This document shows, in pieces, positions 27,159 to 36,053 of a stretch of 64,000 nucleotides of DNA. Both the position numbers and the translations under genes were made by a program. Position 1 is the stretch's first letter, and each line of letters begins with the position of its first letter. The stretch spans positions 1 to 64,000 of the forward strand of contig PXYT01000006.1 in NCBI GenBank assembly GCA_003023725.1. Reading direction: 5' to 3'. Under the pieces are notes generated by a model that was given only the letters and a program-made list of their open reading frames with translations, was not told the DNA's origin and searched no databases. The DNA is from Sulfobacillus benefaciens (GTDB taxonomy: Bacteria; Bacillota; Sulfobacillia; Sulfobacillales; Sulfobacillaceae).

Positions 27159-27422
27159 GTGGCCGCTAAGAGCATTCTCGAGGATATAAAAAAAGAACTC
27201 GAATCCCACGTCGGAGAGAAAATTCGACTCAAAGCCAATAAAGGCCGGAAAAAGGTTGACGAAAAAGAGGGGATTTTGGAGAAAACCTATCCCCATATTT
27301 TTGTCGTTAAAATTGAAGAAGAACATCTTTCCGAAAGAAGTGAACGGCGCGTATCGTATTCATATACGGATGTGCTGACTGAAACGGTTGAGCTTATCCT
27401 TCCTGAATCTCTGTCGAATTAA
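27159..27422 (+). CDS. veg: Veg protein
   Basis: An 87-residue Veg family protein, complete. The SILEDIKKELESHVGEKI start, RLKANKGRKK, and the PHIFVVKI and RRVSYSYTDVLTETVEL strands are typical of this small SH3-like barrel. In B. subtilis Veg stimulates biofilm genes by inhibiting SinR; that regulator is not seen here, so the role is open. GTG 27159 follows GGAAGGAAGTG. It has its own promoter and a terminator behind it and is a single-gene unit. Confidence 0.93.
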   Translation: MAAKSILEDIKKELESHVGEKIRLKANKGRKKVDEKEGILEKTYPHIFVVKIEEEHLSERSERRVSYSYTDVLTETVELILPESLSN

Positions 27423-27482
27423 CGGGCTCGGTCAATAAGATGACCTTGTCTGTATAAAAGAGCCCCTGTCCGAACACACTGA

Positions 27483-27505
27483 GAACGCCTTGTGGCGTTC
27501 TTTTT
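27483..27505 (+). terminator. Intrinsic terminator behind veg
   Basis: GAACGCC (27483-27489), loop TTGT, GGCGTTC (27494-27500), then TTTTT. The cphB reading frame remains open back through this hairpin, which shows that its first possible TTG (27490) is not the real start. Confidence 0.88.
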
Positions 27506-27567
27506 CGTTGCGTACTGCTCGGTATTTAGGTTTGCGTACGATTATTCAGGACAGGAGGCCGGTAGCC

Positions 27568-28392
27568 ATCGGACCGCTTCTCATTATTGGCGGCAAAGAA
27601 GATAAAGTCCACACTCCGGACATTTTGCTGCAATTAGTCCGCTTCATCCACAAGACGAATCGGGCCAACCGCATCGGGATTGTCACGACAGCGTCTCGCC
27701 AGGACCACCTGGCATTTCGTACGTATCAGCAGGTTTTTACCCGAATGGGAATAGACACAGTGGATGCTCTGACGATTCAGTCGCGTCAAGAAGCCAATCG
27801 CATGGCCTGGGCTAATCAACTCAAGGATTTGGCCGCTCTCTTTTTCGTGGGCGGAAACCAGTTGCGTGTCACGAGCCTTCTGGGCGGAACGCAGTTTAAT
27901 CAGGCGCTAAATCAAGCCTTTCGGCAGGGGCTCATTGTGGTGGGCACGTCGGCGGGTGCTGCCATGATGTCGGCCACGATGATTGTTGAAGGTGCTCAGG
28001 ATGATATTCCCACACGTAATGCCGTGCAAACGGTCACGGGGCTGGGCTTGTGGCCCCATGCAGTAATCGACCAGCATTTTACGCAAAGAGGACGTTTGGG
28101 ACGGTTGTTGGCGGTTTTAGCACAAAATCCGGCCGTTCTGGGTGTAGGCATTGACGAAGACACCGCCATTTTCGTCGATCAGGAACAAGAGTGGCTGGAA
28201 GTCTGGGGATCTCAGACCGTCAGCCTTGTCGACGGCTGGAGTATCACCGAGACCAATGCCGCAGAAAGTGTTCCTGGACAGCCTCTGATTCTGTCTCATG
28301 TCACCCTGCATGTTTTGTCAAAAGGATATGGGTTTCATTTGCGGACAAGACAACCTATTCGCATCGAGGAGGAAACCGTGCGCAATGATTGA
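27568..28392 (+). CDS. cphB: Cyanophycinase (peptidase S51), possible ATC start
   Basis: A serine exopeptidase of 274 residues that cleaves cyanophycin to beta-Asp-Arg dipeptides. The N-terminal IGPLLIIGGKEDK strand, FVGGNQLR, the nucleophile elbow GTSAGAAMMS, and the GLGLWPHAVIDQHFTQRGRLGRL segment are family hallmarks. The start is unusual: AGGAGG at 27553-27558 is nine bases from ATC 27568, and the only in-frame TTG codons upstream (27490, 27508, 27532) lack ribosome binding sites and the first lies in the veg terminator. The family N-terminus fits ATC or a codon very near it. It overlaps cphA by 8 bp and forms an operon with it. Confidence 0.85.
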   Translation: MGPLLIIGGKEDKVHTPDILLQLVRFIHKTNRANRIGIVTTASRQDHLAFRTYQQVFTRMGIDTVDALTIQSRQEANRMAWANQLKDLAALFFVGGNQLRVTSLLGGTQFNQALNQAFRQGLIVVGTSAGAAMMSATMIVEGAQDDIPTRNAVQTVTGLGLWPHAVIDQHFTQRGRLGRLLAVLAQNPAVLGVGIDEDTAIFVDQEQEWLEVWGSQTVSLVDGWSITETNAAESVPGQPLILSHVTLHVLSKGYGFHLRTRQPIRIEEETVRND

Positions 28393-31018
28393 AATACGTT
28401 CAAGCCGTTTTTACCCTGGGCCCAACCGCTATACTTTGCATAGCGCTTTTGAAGCCATTGTCCGTTTGGGTTCCTATCGGCTTATTCATACCGGCCAGCG
28501 TCCGGATGTCGTAAACCGGTTGCTGGATGATTTTCCCGGACTCAAAAAGCACGTATGTTCCCTGGGACACGCCGGTGGTTTTGTGGAGCGGTTGCGGGAA
28601 GGAACCTACATGGGACATGTCATCGAACATGTTGCTTTGGAATTGCTGTACTTATCCGGAGAGGACGGTCATTATGGCAGAACCCGAGAGATATCCGGAA
28701 CAGAAGACCTTTTGATCGTATTTGAGAGCGAGACCGACACCGGTGGTGAAACGGCTTTTAGAGTGGCTTGCCAACGGGTTGAGCAGTTGTGGAATAATCA
28801 ACCTGGGAAGAAATGGTCCGAGTGCTGCCAGGATGTGCTGAACATCATTCGCGAAAAGCATCTGGGACCATCAACCCAGGCGATAGTTCAGGCGGCCCGG
28901 GCTCGCGGCATTCCTGTGTGGCGGATAAACGACGGCAGTTTAGTGCGTTTAGGCCAAGGGATTCATCAAAAAAGAATTGCAGCGGCCACAAGCGACGAAA
29001 CGTCGGTCATTGCTGTCGATATTTGCCAAGACAAAGTTTTCACCAAAAATTACTTGGCACGAAACGGAATTCGGGTCCCTGAAAGCCGCACGGTAGAGTC
29101 ACGGCAGGAGGCCTTAAGAGCCGCCAGGGAGCTCGAATTTCCTGTAGTTATCAAGCCACAACGGGGTCATCAGGGGCAAGGGGTCAGCGTCAATGTCGAT
29201 ACGCCTGAGAAATTGTTTCGTGCCTTTGATTGGGCCTGGGAAAATCGGGGGGACGGAACGGTTATGGTGGAGGAACAGATTCGGGGAAAGCCTTACCGCA
29301 TTTTAGTGGTTGGAGACCAGATCGCCGCAGCGAGCCTCAGGATGCCTCCATTTGTGTCGGGCGATGGGATTCATACCATTAATCAGCTGATTGACGAAGA
29401 GAATCGGAATCCGGTACGGGGTCCGCGGCATTCTTTGCCCTTGAGTCCGATTGAGAGAGGTCCGGCTCTGATGATGGCCCTGGAACGTCAGAACAGAACG
29501 CTGGAGACGGTTCCGGCGCGGGGAGAAATCGTCTTTTTGCGGGATACGGCTAATTTATCTTGTGGAGGGGAAGCGATGGACGTGAGTAACGAGCTTTCCC
29601 CGGATCTGGCCTTGGACATGGTTCGGGCTGCAAAACTGGTGGGTCTGGACATCGCCGGCATTGATATCGTCGTGCCGTCATTGAGCTCCTCACTGAGGGA
29701 GGGAGGGGGAGCCGTCATTGAAATCAATGCTTCGCCGGGATTGCGCATGCATCTCTTTCCCTCAAAAGGCCAGCCAAGACCGGTAGGCGAGATCATTGTA
29801 CAACGACTGTTTCCTCGGCACGACGGCCGGATTCCCGTATCGGGGATTACCGGGACAAACGGAAAAACGACTGTAACAAGGATGTTGGCTCACATTTGGC
29901 AAGAGACGGGTCGCTGCGTGGGCATGACGTCTACCGACGGCATTACCATAGGCGGGCGGGTGGTGGAAGAAGGTGATTTGACGGGGCCCTGGGCTGCTCA
30001 AGTTGTGTTGGGGGATCCCAGTGTGGAAGTTGCTGTTTTGGAAACTGCACGGGGCGGTATGGCACGGCACGGGTTAGGTTTTTCTGATCTCGACGTGGCG
30101 GTTGTAACCAATATTGGGGCGGATCATCTAGGTCAGGACGGTGTCGACACACTGGATGATTTGACCCGCTTAAAGGCTTTATTGGTCGATGTAGTGCGTC
30201 CAGAGGGCGTTGCCGTCCTCAATGCGGACGATCCCTATGTTGTTCCCATGGCTAAACGCACAAACAGCCGCATTATTTGGTTCTCGGCACAAAAAGACAG
30301 TCAGTTTTTGCAAGAGGAATTATCGAAAGGTCAGGGTGCGGTGGTTTTGCGTCACGGATATTTAACCTACCAGGATAAACGCGGCAGCCGTAGAATTATT
30401 GGCGCCAGGGCCTTACCGGTTAGCTGGCGGGGCCGGGCGGACATCAATATCAAGAATGCGATGGCTGCGGCCGGTGCAGCCATTGCTATGGGACTGGATC
30501 CGGCATTTGTCGGAAAAAGTCTCGGACATTTCGCCCTTGACAGTGTGGCCAACCCGGGACGTCTGGAAATGATCCGCGGGAGGCGGGTGGATGTGATGTT
30601 GGACTACGCGCACAACGCACCGGCCCTGGAGGCTCTGGGCAAGATCGTATCGCGGTTGGGTTACCGACACATACGAACGGTTCTTGGGCTTCCGGGGGAT
30701 CGAAGGACCCAGGACTTGGCGTGCTCGGTGAAGCAGGCCGTATTGTTTTCGGATGATTTTGTAGTCCGGGAGGATGCAGATCCGAGAGGGCGAAAGCCCG
30801 GCGAAGTGGCGGAATTGATTGTGCATAGTCTAAGCCATTCCGGAGTCAAGGCGGACCAGATACAGGTCATACACCAGGAAGCCGAGGCGGTGGCTCACGC
30901 TGTGGCCACCTCTCCGGACTCGTCTTTGGTGGTGGTTTTGTTTGAAAGCTACCAGACGGTCAAAAATACGGTCGAAGAGGTATTAAGCAGTCGAAACAAT
31001 GATATGGAAGTGTCCTGA
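28385..31018 (+). CDS. cphA: Cyanophycin synthetase
   Basis: CphA, 877 residues, the usual length, which makes the storage polymer of Asp and Arg without a ribosome. N-terminal domain 1-160; ATP-grasp domain about 200-475 (FPVVIKPQRGHQGQGVSV, VMVEEQIRGKPYRILVV, EINASPGLRMH), which adds Asp; then a Mur-ligase-like domain from about 485 (VSGITGTNGKTTVTRM, ADHLGQDGV, LDYAHNAPALEAL), which adds Arg. ATG 28385 lies after GAGGAGG and overlaps cphB by 8 bp. It fills the space between veg and ispE that holds sspF in B. subtilis. The pair suggests that nitrogen can be stored as cyanophycin. Confidence 0.94.
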   Translation: MIEIRSSRFYPGPNRYTLHSAFEAIVRLGSYRLIHTGQRPDVVNRLLDDFPGLKKHVCSLGHAGGFVERLREGTYMGHVIEHVALELLYLSGEDGHYGRTREISGTEDLLIVFESETDTGGETAFRVACQRVEQLWNNQPGKKWSECCQDVLNIIREKHLGPSTQAIVQAARARGIPVWRINDGSLVRLGQGIHQKRIAAATSDETSVIAVDICQDKVFTKNYLARNGIRVPESRTVESRQEALRAARELEFPVVIKPQRGHQGQGVSVNVDTPEKLFRAFDWAWENRGDGTVMVEEQIRGKPYRILVVGDQIAAASLRMPPFVSGDGIHTINQLIDEENRNPVRGPRHSLPLSPIERGPALMMALERQNRTLETVPARGEIVFLRDTANLSCGGEAMDVSNELSPDLALDMVRAAKLVGLDIAGIDIVVPSLSSSLREGGGAVIEINASPGLRMHLFPSKGQPRPVGEIIVQRLFPRHDGRIPVSGITGTNGKTTVTRMLAHIWQETGRCVGMTSTDGITIGGRVVEEGDLTGPWAAQVVLGDPSVEVAVLETARGGMARHGLGFSDLDVAVVTNIGADHLGQDGVDTLDDLTRLKALLVDVVRPEGVAVLNADDPYVVPMAKRTNSRIIWFSAQKDSQFLQEELSKGQGAVVLRHGYLTYQDKRGSRRIIGARALPVSWRGRADINIKNAMAAAGAAIAMGLDPAFVGKSLGHFALDSVANPGRLEMIRGRRVDVMLDYAHNAPALEALGKIVSRLGYRHIRTVLGLPGDRRTQDLACSVKQAVLFSDDFVVREDADPRGRKPGEVAELIVHSLSHSGVKADQIQVIHQEAEAVAHAVATSPDSSLVVVLFESYQTVKNTVEEVLSSRNNDMEVS

Positions 31019-31486
31019 TTCCCTAATGCCGGCCGTTAAGGCCTTTAGTATGACGGCGCTTTGGTGTTAAGATAGGCGGGAGCGGTGAGGACAGCAAGCA
31101 TGAGATTGCGGCAGGTTATCTTCCTCTTGCGGGATTGCGGGCGCATGGCGCTCGAGAGTGGGAGATTTCCTGCTTGTTTGTGAAATCCGGAATGTGCTGC
31201 AACCCCGTTGCCGCCTCAGGCGGCTGGGATGCTAAACACATATTGCTTCCAAGAGAATTCTCGGCACTAGGCCGCCCAAACGCGAGACGGGGGTTCGTTA
31301 GCGGATGGTCGTGACCCGAAGAACGAGAGCTGATGGACGGCAGGCGAATCGAAGACGATGCCCGACGTTTGTGAAAACTTTGGCGAAATAGCTGATGCCA
31401 GGCGGGAGGTTGACTGGGAGCCAAAGCTCTTGCAGCAAATTGAGCCCAAGGCCTCTTCTGAGCATGAAACCGCGGAGTGTGGCACT
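31019..31486. other. 468-bp gap between cphA and ispE
   Basis: No gene is supported. A 27-codon frame starts at ATG 31100 and the ispE frame stays open to 31358, but neither has convincing signals. An ispE promoter is expected here but I cannot point to one. A spore SASP gene (sspF in B. subtilis) would be expected in this spot and is not visible. Confidence 0.4.
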
Positions 31487-32434
31487 ATGAATGAAGCCGC
31501 GACGATCCGGAATTTTTCAATATGCATTCAGGAAGCAGGGATAGGTACGCAATTAGCACAATGGCAAGAGGCCGCGTATGCCAAGATCAACCTGGGACTC
31601 TGGGTGGGAGCTCGCGACAACCGCGGCTATCATCCGGTATCGAGTATTTTGCAATCGATTAGCATGGCCGATGATATCCTGATCACGGAATCTTCCCATT
31701 ATCATGTCGAGATGATCATGCCCCCGGAATTGCACGCGCCTGTGCTGTCTCCGGCAGACAATCTGATAACCCGGGCTTATCATTTGCTCAAGTCCCGGTA
31801 TCCTGAGATCCCCACGGTTCAAATCCGCGTGACCAAACGTATTCCCTTTGGTGCCGGACTTGGTGGGGGGAGCGCCGATGCAGCGGCCATAATCCGTTGG
31901 ACCCAAAGGGTTATCAACCAACGGATTGATGGGAGACTCGCCTCGACTCTTGGGGTTGACATTCCATTTCTGGTGTGTGGGGGAACGGCTCAAGCCACCG
32001 GATATGGTGATGATCTCCAATATTTGCGTCCTGTGACGGGGTGGCACCTGGTGTTGGTTACTCCCCAATTTGGTCTTTCCACCGCTCGCGTCTATCAGGC
32101 GTTTGATACCTTGTCACCTGCTTTTCAGCATCCTCTGGACTCCGTGGGAAATATCGTTCGCGCGCTTGAACAAGGACGGACACCTCCAGAGCTGTTGAAT
32201 GCCCTGGAGCGGGCGGCATGGAAAGTGGAACCCAAACTGCGGGGCCTTAAAGCGGATCTGCAGCACTTAACTGACAGGCCGTGGTTTCTGACGGGGAGCG
32301 GAGCAACCTACTTTGCGCTTTTACGCTCGGATGATGAGGCGAGGAATTTACAAGCTCACTTGCGCAATAGCCGCCTCGACAATGTCGCCAGAGTCGAGAT
32401 TGCCGAATTTTTGGGGCCGTATTGTTCTGCATAG
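31487..32434 (+). CDS. ispE: 4-diphosphocytidyl-2-C-methyl-D-erythritol kinase
   Basis: GHMP kinase of 315 residues in the MEP isoprenoid pathway. AYAKINLGLWV near residue 32 is the family start, and PFGAGLGGGSADAAA is the ATP-binding GHMP motif; the C-terminal LTGSGATYFAL matches motif 3. A start at ATG 31487 (GGAG nine bases upstream) leaves about 30 residues before the usual N-terminus; a shorter start is not available with ATG, GTG or TTG, so this extension seems real. In B. subtilis ispE is followed directly by purR; here a nucleotidyltransferase gene is inserted. Confidence 0.9.
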   Translation: MNEAATIRNFSICIQEAGIGTQLAQWQEAAYAKINLGLWVGARDNRGYHPVSSILQSISMADDILITESSHYHVEMIMPPELHAPVLSPADNLITRAYHLLKSRYPEIPTVQIRVTKRIPFGAGLGGGSADAAAIIRWTQRVINQRIDGRLASTLGVDIPFLVCGGTAQATGYGDDLQYLRPVTGWHLVLVTPQFGLSTARVYQAFDTLSPAFQHPLDSVGNIVRALEQGRTPPELLNALERAAWKVEPKLRGLKADLQHLTDRPWFLTGSGATYFALLRSDDEARNLQAHLRNSRLDNVARVEIAEFLGPYCSA

Positions 32435-32619
32435 CTGCCGGTAGTTTAGAAAATATACTGGAGATGGAAAAGCTGTGGTGAAAAGTTCCGTTTATGCGGT
32501 AAGATGACTACAATTCACAAACGTGTTGTGCAGACATCTCGATGTGAGGACAGGCGAGGACCGGACACGTTGAATGAGGACAGCGTTTCACCAAAGAAGA
32601 ACGCGACAGAGAAAGGTTG

Positions 32620-33393
32620 ATGGATTCCTTGAACCAGCACCCAGCGATTGTGCTGGCAGGTCAGCACAATGACGGGAAATTGCGAACGATCTCGGATAAG
32701 GAATGGGAAGCGGAAATTTTGGTACAGGGTCGGCCCATGGTCGAGTATGTGGTTGATGCCTTGCGGCAGTCGGGACGAGTCAGCCCCATAGTCGTGGTGG
32801 GACCGCCCCAATTGGCCTTGCATGATGTCATTTGGGCGGATTTACATGATGACATGTTGGAGAATGTGATAAGCGGTCTGGGGGCCGTGGAGGATCCGGC
32901 GGTCTTGATCGCCACGGCAGATATTCCGTTGTTGACGGCATATATTGTGAATGCCTTTCTTGATCACGCCGATCCCCATTACGACGTTCTTTATCCGGTG
33001 ATAGAACGCTCAGTGATTGAGGCAAAATTTCCGGAGGCACGCAGGACTTATGTTCGACTGACAGACGGCACCTTTACCGGGGGAAACTTGTTCATGGTGC
33101 GCAAGGAAGCTGTGATTCGCAGCCAATGGACCGTAAGAGAACTGCTCAGCCACCGCAAGTCTCCGATGAGACTGGCCTCCGATATTGGGATCATGACACT
33201 CGTCCGCTGGCTTGTGGGGAAATTAAGTTTAGGGGATGCCGAGCGCCGGATGAAGGCACTGCTGGGCATCGAAGGAAAGGCTCTGCCTTTTCAATATCCT
33301 GAGGTCGGAGTCGACGTGGATAAGCCCGAAGACTGGATCTTAGCGAATAAATGGCTGAGTCAGACAGATCAAAGTTCGTTTCTGGTGCCCTAA
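32620..33393 (+). CDS. MobA-like nucleotidyltransferase family protein
   Basis: A 257-residue protein with the fold of NTP transferases (GT-A type). AIVLAGQ opens the first strand but the usual GGxGxRMG loop is degenerate (HNDGKLRT). It keeps the strand-helix VEYVVDAL, VVVGP, the metal-site IATADIPLLT, GGNLFMV, and D-V-D-K-P-E-D near the C-terminus, typical of a nucleotidyltransferase. Whether it still transfers nucleotides is uncertain, because the loss of the GG loop affects NTP binding. ATG 32620 is preceded by GAGAAAGG at a short distance. It lies between ispE and purR and overlaps the open frame of purR. Confidence 0.75.
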   Translation: MDSLNQHPAIVLAGQHNDGKLRTISDKEWEAEILVQGRPMVEYVVDALRQSGRVSPIVVVGPPQLALHDVIWADLHDDMLENVISGLGAVEDPAVLIATADIPLLTAYIVNAFLDHADPHYDVLYPVIERSVIEAKFPEARRTYVRLTDGTFTGGNLFMVRKEAVIRSQWTVRELLSHRKSPMRLASDIGIMTLVRWLVGKLSLGDAERRMKALLGIEGKALPFQYPEVGVDVDKPEDWILANKWLSQTDQSSFLVP

Positions 33394-33482
33394 GAGTTCT
33401 AAACACAGCACAGAAGGATGATTTCGGGGCGGAATCGGGAGGAAGGGAGGTAGACGCCACGGATATCAAGTCATCCGGACGC

Positions 33483-34310
33483 ATGCGCGAGCGTTATAAA
33501 CGGTTGATCGTTTTGGCTGCGTATCTGCTCGATCACCCGCGGGATCAATTGAGCTTAACGGAATTGAGCAGTTTACTGCAAGTTGCGAAGTCCACCTTGT
33601 CCGAGGATCTCATGTTTGTCAAAGGAGTTCTGGAGGCGGCCGGCCACGGCACGGTGCTGACACAGGTTGGGGTTCAAGGGGGCGTGGTATACATTCCGGG
33701 TCTGGACCGGGTTCGGGCCCGCAATTCGCTGCAGAAATGGGTGGATCGGTTGGTCGAACCGGACCGGCTGACTCCGGACGGGTTTCTTTATATGACAGAT
33801 TTGCTGTTTGATCCGGATCTGGTTGACCCGTTGGGTGAACTGCTGGCTTTTCCTTTTACCAATTTGCATGTGGATTCCGTAGCCACTGTCGAAACCAAGG
33901 GGATTCCCTTGGCTATGGCGTGTGCCCGGGCCCTGGGCACGGAAGTGGTGTTGATCCGGCGCGACAGCCGTTTGTCTGAGGGCTCTGCCGTGTCTATCAA
34001 TTATTTGTCCGGTTCGTCCCGCCGCATCCAGTCGATGTCTTTAAGCCGGCGGGCGCTGAAGCCCGGCAGTTCGGTGTTGTTTGTCGACGATTTTATGAAG
34101 GCCGGGGGAACGGCACGGGCAGCGGCGGACCTTCTCGGTGAATTCGGTGCCACCGTGGTTGGAGTAGGAGTATTGGTGGCGACAAAAGATCCCGCCAATA
34201 AACTTATTGACAGATTTTGGAGTCTGTTAGAGTGGCATGAAAATGCTCCGTCTCATGTCGTTCCCAGCGAATGGGCCAATGCTCTGTGCCGAGTGAGAGA
34301 GGAGTCATAA
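33483..34310 (+). CDS. purR: Purine operon repressor PurR
   Basis: Bacillus-type PurR, 275 residues: an N-terminal winged helix (RERYKRLIVLAAYLLDHP ... VAKSTLSEDL) and a phosphoribosyltransferase domain with the PRPP loop VLFVDDFMKAGGTA. It represses purine genes and is released by PRPP. The start is uncertain. ATG 33483 matches the family N-terminus but has no ribosome binding site. The frame is open to ATG 33351, inside the gene before. A strong AAGGGAGG at 33443-33450 is followed after eight bases by in-frame ACG 33459 and then ATC 33465, so a rare start codon is possible. The site between ispE and spoVG is conserved. Confidence 0.92.
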   Translation: MRERYKRLIVLAAYLLDHPRDQLSLTELSSLLQVAKSTLSEDLMFVKGVLEAAGHGTVLTQVGVQGGVVYIPGLDRVRARNSLQKWVDRLVEPDRLTPDGFLYMTDLLFDPDLVDPLGELLAFPFTNLHVDSVATVETKGIPLAMACARALGTEVVLIRRDSRLSEGSAVSINYLSGSSRRIQSMSLSRRALKPGSSVLFVDDFMKAGGTARAAADLLGEFGATVVGVGVLVATKDPANKLIDRFWSLLEWHENAPSHVVPSEWANALCRVREES

Positions 34311-34311
34311 A

Positions 34312-35535
34312 ATGAGTGTCGGTTTAACAGTTACTTTGGAGGATGTCAGGCAGGCGGCTAGTGCGTTGCAGGGCGTTACGGTCATGACCCCTCTGCAGGA
34401 ATCGGTATATATCAACGATTTATTAGGGGCGCGGATATTTTTTAAACTGGAAAATCTTCAACGCGCCGGTTCTTTTAAACTGCGGGGCGCTTATAATCGC
34501 ATACGGCAGCTGACGACGGACGAATTAAAATCCGGCGTCATTGCGGCGTCCGCCGGGAACCATGCTCAGGGAGTGGCGCTAGCGGCAGGCTTAGTGGGAA
34601 CCACGTCGTTGATTTATATGCCGGAAGGGGCATCTCTCACCAAAGTCGAGGCTACCCGAGCATATGGGGCTGATATCTGTTTATTTGGCGGAACGTTCGA
34701 CGACGCCTACGAAGAAGCGCAGCGGGTTGCCGCGAAAACCGGACGGGTCATGATCCCGGCATTTAATGACCCTGCTATTATCGCGGGTCAGGGGACCATT
34801 GCCTTGGAGATGCTTGATGAAAGGCCTCATCTTGACGTTTTGGTGGTGCCTCTCGGAGGCGGAGGGTTAATTGCCGGCATCGCTTTGGCTGCCAAGGAAC
34901 GGAATTCCCGGATCAAAGTCATTGGAGTCCAGGCGGATTCGGTTCCGGCCTTTGTGTTGTCGCGACAGGCGCACCGCATTGTGGAGGCCCGAGGGGCGCG
35001 AACCATTGCGGACGGCATTGCGGTGAAAAAGCCCGGTGATCTCACCTTTGGACTGGTAGAACGCTATGTAGATGATCTTGTCACGGTTTCGGAACATGAC
35101 ATCTCTCGAGCCATACTGATATTTCTGGAACGGACCAAATTGGTCGTGGAAGGCGCCGGAGCCGTGGGATTAGCGGCTATGCTGGCAGGGAAAATTCCTC
35201 TTGGCTTGGGCACAGTGGGGGTGGTGGTCAGCGGAGGAAACATTGACGTAACGCTATTGAACCGTATCATAGAAAAGGGCCTGGTAGAAGAAGGACGTCA
35301 GATCCACCTGAAGACCATAGTGGGGGACAGGCCAGGGCAACTGGCCCGGTTGTTGCAAACCGTGGGAGAACTCAAGGCTAACGTGATCCGGGTTGAACAT
35401 GAACGCTGGAATCCGCGCCTGTCCCCAGCGGAAGTCGGTATTCAGATGGTCCTTGAGACGCGCAATGCCGCTCATGTAGAGCAAATCATAACCCGGTTGC
35501 ATGATGATGGATATGATGTGGAGATTCAGAATTAA
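34312..35535 (+). CDS. ilvA: Threonine ammonia-lyase (ACT domain type)
   Basis: PLP enzyme of 407 residues that turns threonine into 2-oxobutyrate and ammonia. The catalytic lysine is in GSFKLRGAYNRI (about residue 59), the phosphate-binding loop is PLGGGGLIAG, and residues 330-407 form one ACT domain (TIVGDRPGQLARLLQTVGEL). This one-ACT form matches the 400-residue IlvA/TdcB class, which may be biosynthetic or catabolic. ATG 34312 follows GAGAGAGGAG, two bases after purR. In B. subtilis this place holds yabJ (ridA), the deaminase that removes the reactive enamine released by IlvA, a striking functional link. Confidence 0.92.
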   Translation: MSVGLTVTLEDVRQAASALQGVTVMTPLQESVYINDLLGARIFFKLENLQRAGSFKLRGAYNRIRQLTTDELKSGVIAASAGNHAQGVALAAGLVGTTSLIYMPEGASLTKVEATRAYGADICLFGGTFDDAYEEAQRVAAKTGRVMIPAFNDPAIIAGQGTIALEMLDERPHLDVLVVPLGGGGLIAGIALAAKERNSRIKVIGVQADSVPAFVLSRQAHRIVEARGARTIADGIAVKKPGDLTFGLVERYVDDLVTVSEHDISRAILIFLERTKLVVEGAGAVGLAAMLAGKIPLGLGTVGVVVSGGNIDVTLLNRIIEKGLVEEGRQIHLKTIVGDRPGQLARLLQTVGELKANVIRVEHERWNPRLSPAEVGIQMVLETRNAAHVEQIITRLHDDGYDVEIQN

Positions 35536-35564
35536 GAGATTCGCAACAAAAATTTTGACAATAT

Positions 35565-35592
35565 AGAGGACTTATTGCCATCAATGGCGAAT
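35565..35592 (+). promoter_or_regulatory. Putative sigma-H promoter of spoVG
   Basis: AGAGGACTT (35565-35573), 12 bases, GGCGAAT (35586-35592) fits the sigma-H pattern RnAGGAwWW-N11-12-RnnGAAT with one mismatch. B. subtilis spoVG is a classic sigma-H gene, which makes the match more credible. Confidence 0.7.
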
Positions 35593-35646
35593 AAATTAAT
35601 CCCCGGATGTCCGGGCCGCCAACTTGGCTACAAGGAGGATTTCAGC

Positions 35647-35901
35647 GTGGAAATTACAGATGTGCGGTTACGCCGAATGACAACAGAGGGAAAAATGAAG
35701 GCTGTTGCTTCGGTGACCTTGGATGGGGAATTCGTCATTCATGATGTGAAGGTAGTAGAAGGTCTCAAAGGTCTGTTCGTGGCGATGCCCAGCCGAAAAA
35801 CACCGGACGGTGAATTTCGAGATGTTGCGCACCCTATTACGCAAGAAGCTCGTGAACGCATTCAACGGGCAGTATTAGAGGTGTTTCATGGAGGTGTTTA
35901 A
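35647..35901 (+). CDS. spoVG: Septation/sporulation regulator SpoVG
   Basis: SpoVG, 84 residues, a dimeric nucleic-acid-binding protein. [33 protein letters not shown] and the signature [23 protein letters not shown] are all present. It affects asymmetric division and binds DNA and RNA. GTG 35647 is chosen because AAGGAGG is eight bases upstream; the open frame before it is untranslated leader. It has its own sigma-H-like promoter and terminator. Confidence 0.95.
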   Translation: MEITDVRLRRMTTEGKMKAVASVTLDGEFVIHDVKVVEGLKGLFVAMPSRKTPDGEFRDVAHPITQEARERIQRAVLEVFHGGV

Positions 35902-35933
35902 CCAATCGACATAGTTATCGTAGGGGATAAAAA

Positions 35934-35961
35934 GGGTCTGCCTCCGGGCGGGCTCTTTTTT
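35934..35961 (+). terminator. Intrinsic terminator behind spoVG
   Basis: GGGTCTGCC and GGCGGGCTC form a stem with G-T pairs around the loop TCCG, followed by TTTTTT. Confidence 0.85.
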
Positions 35962-36053
35962 GTCGCGGGCAAAGTCATTCATCCCAAGGCGAAATTTTGG
36001 TATGCTAACCATGGTATAGGGAAGGCAACGGCCCAGAAATCGGAGGGATCGGT

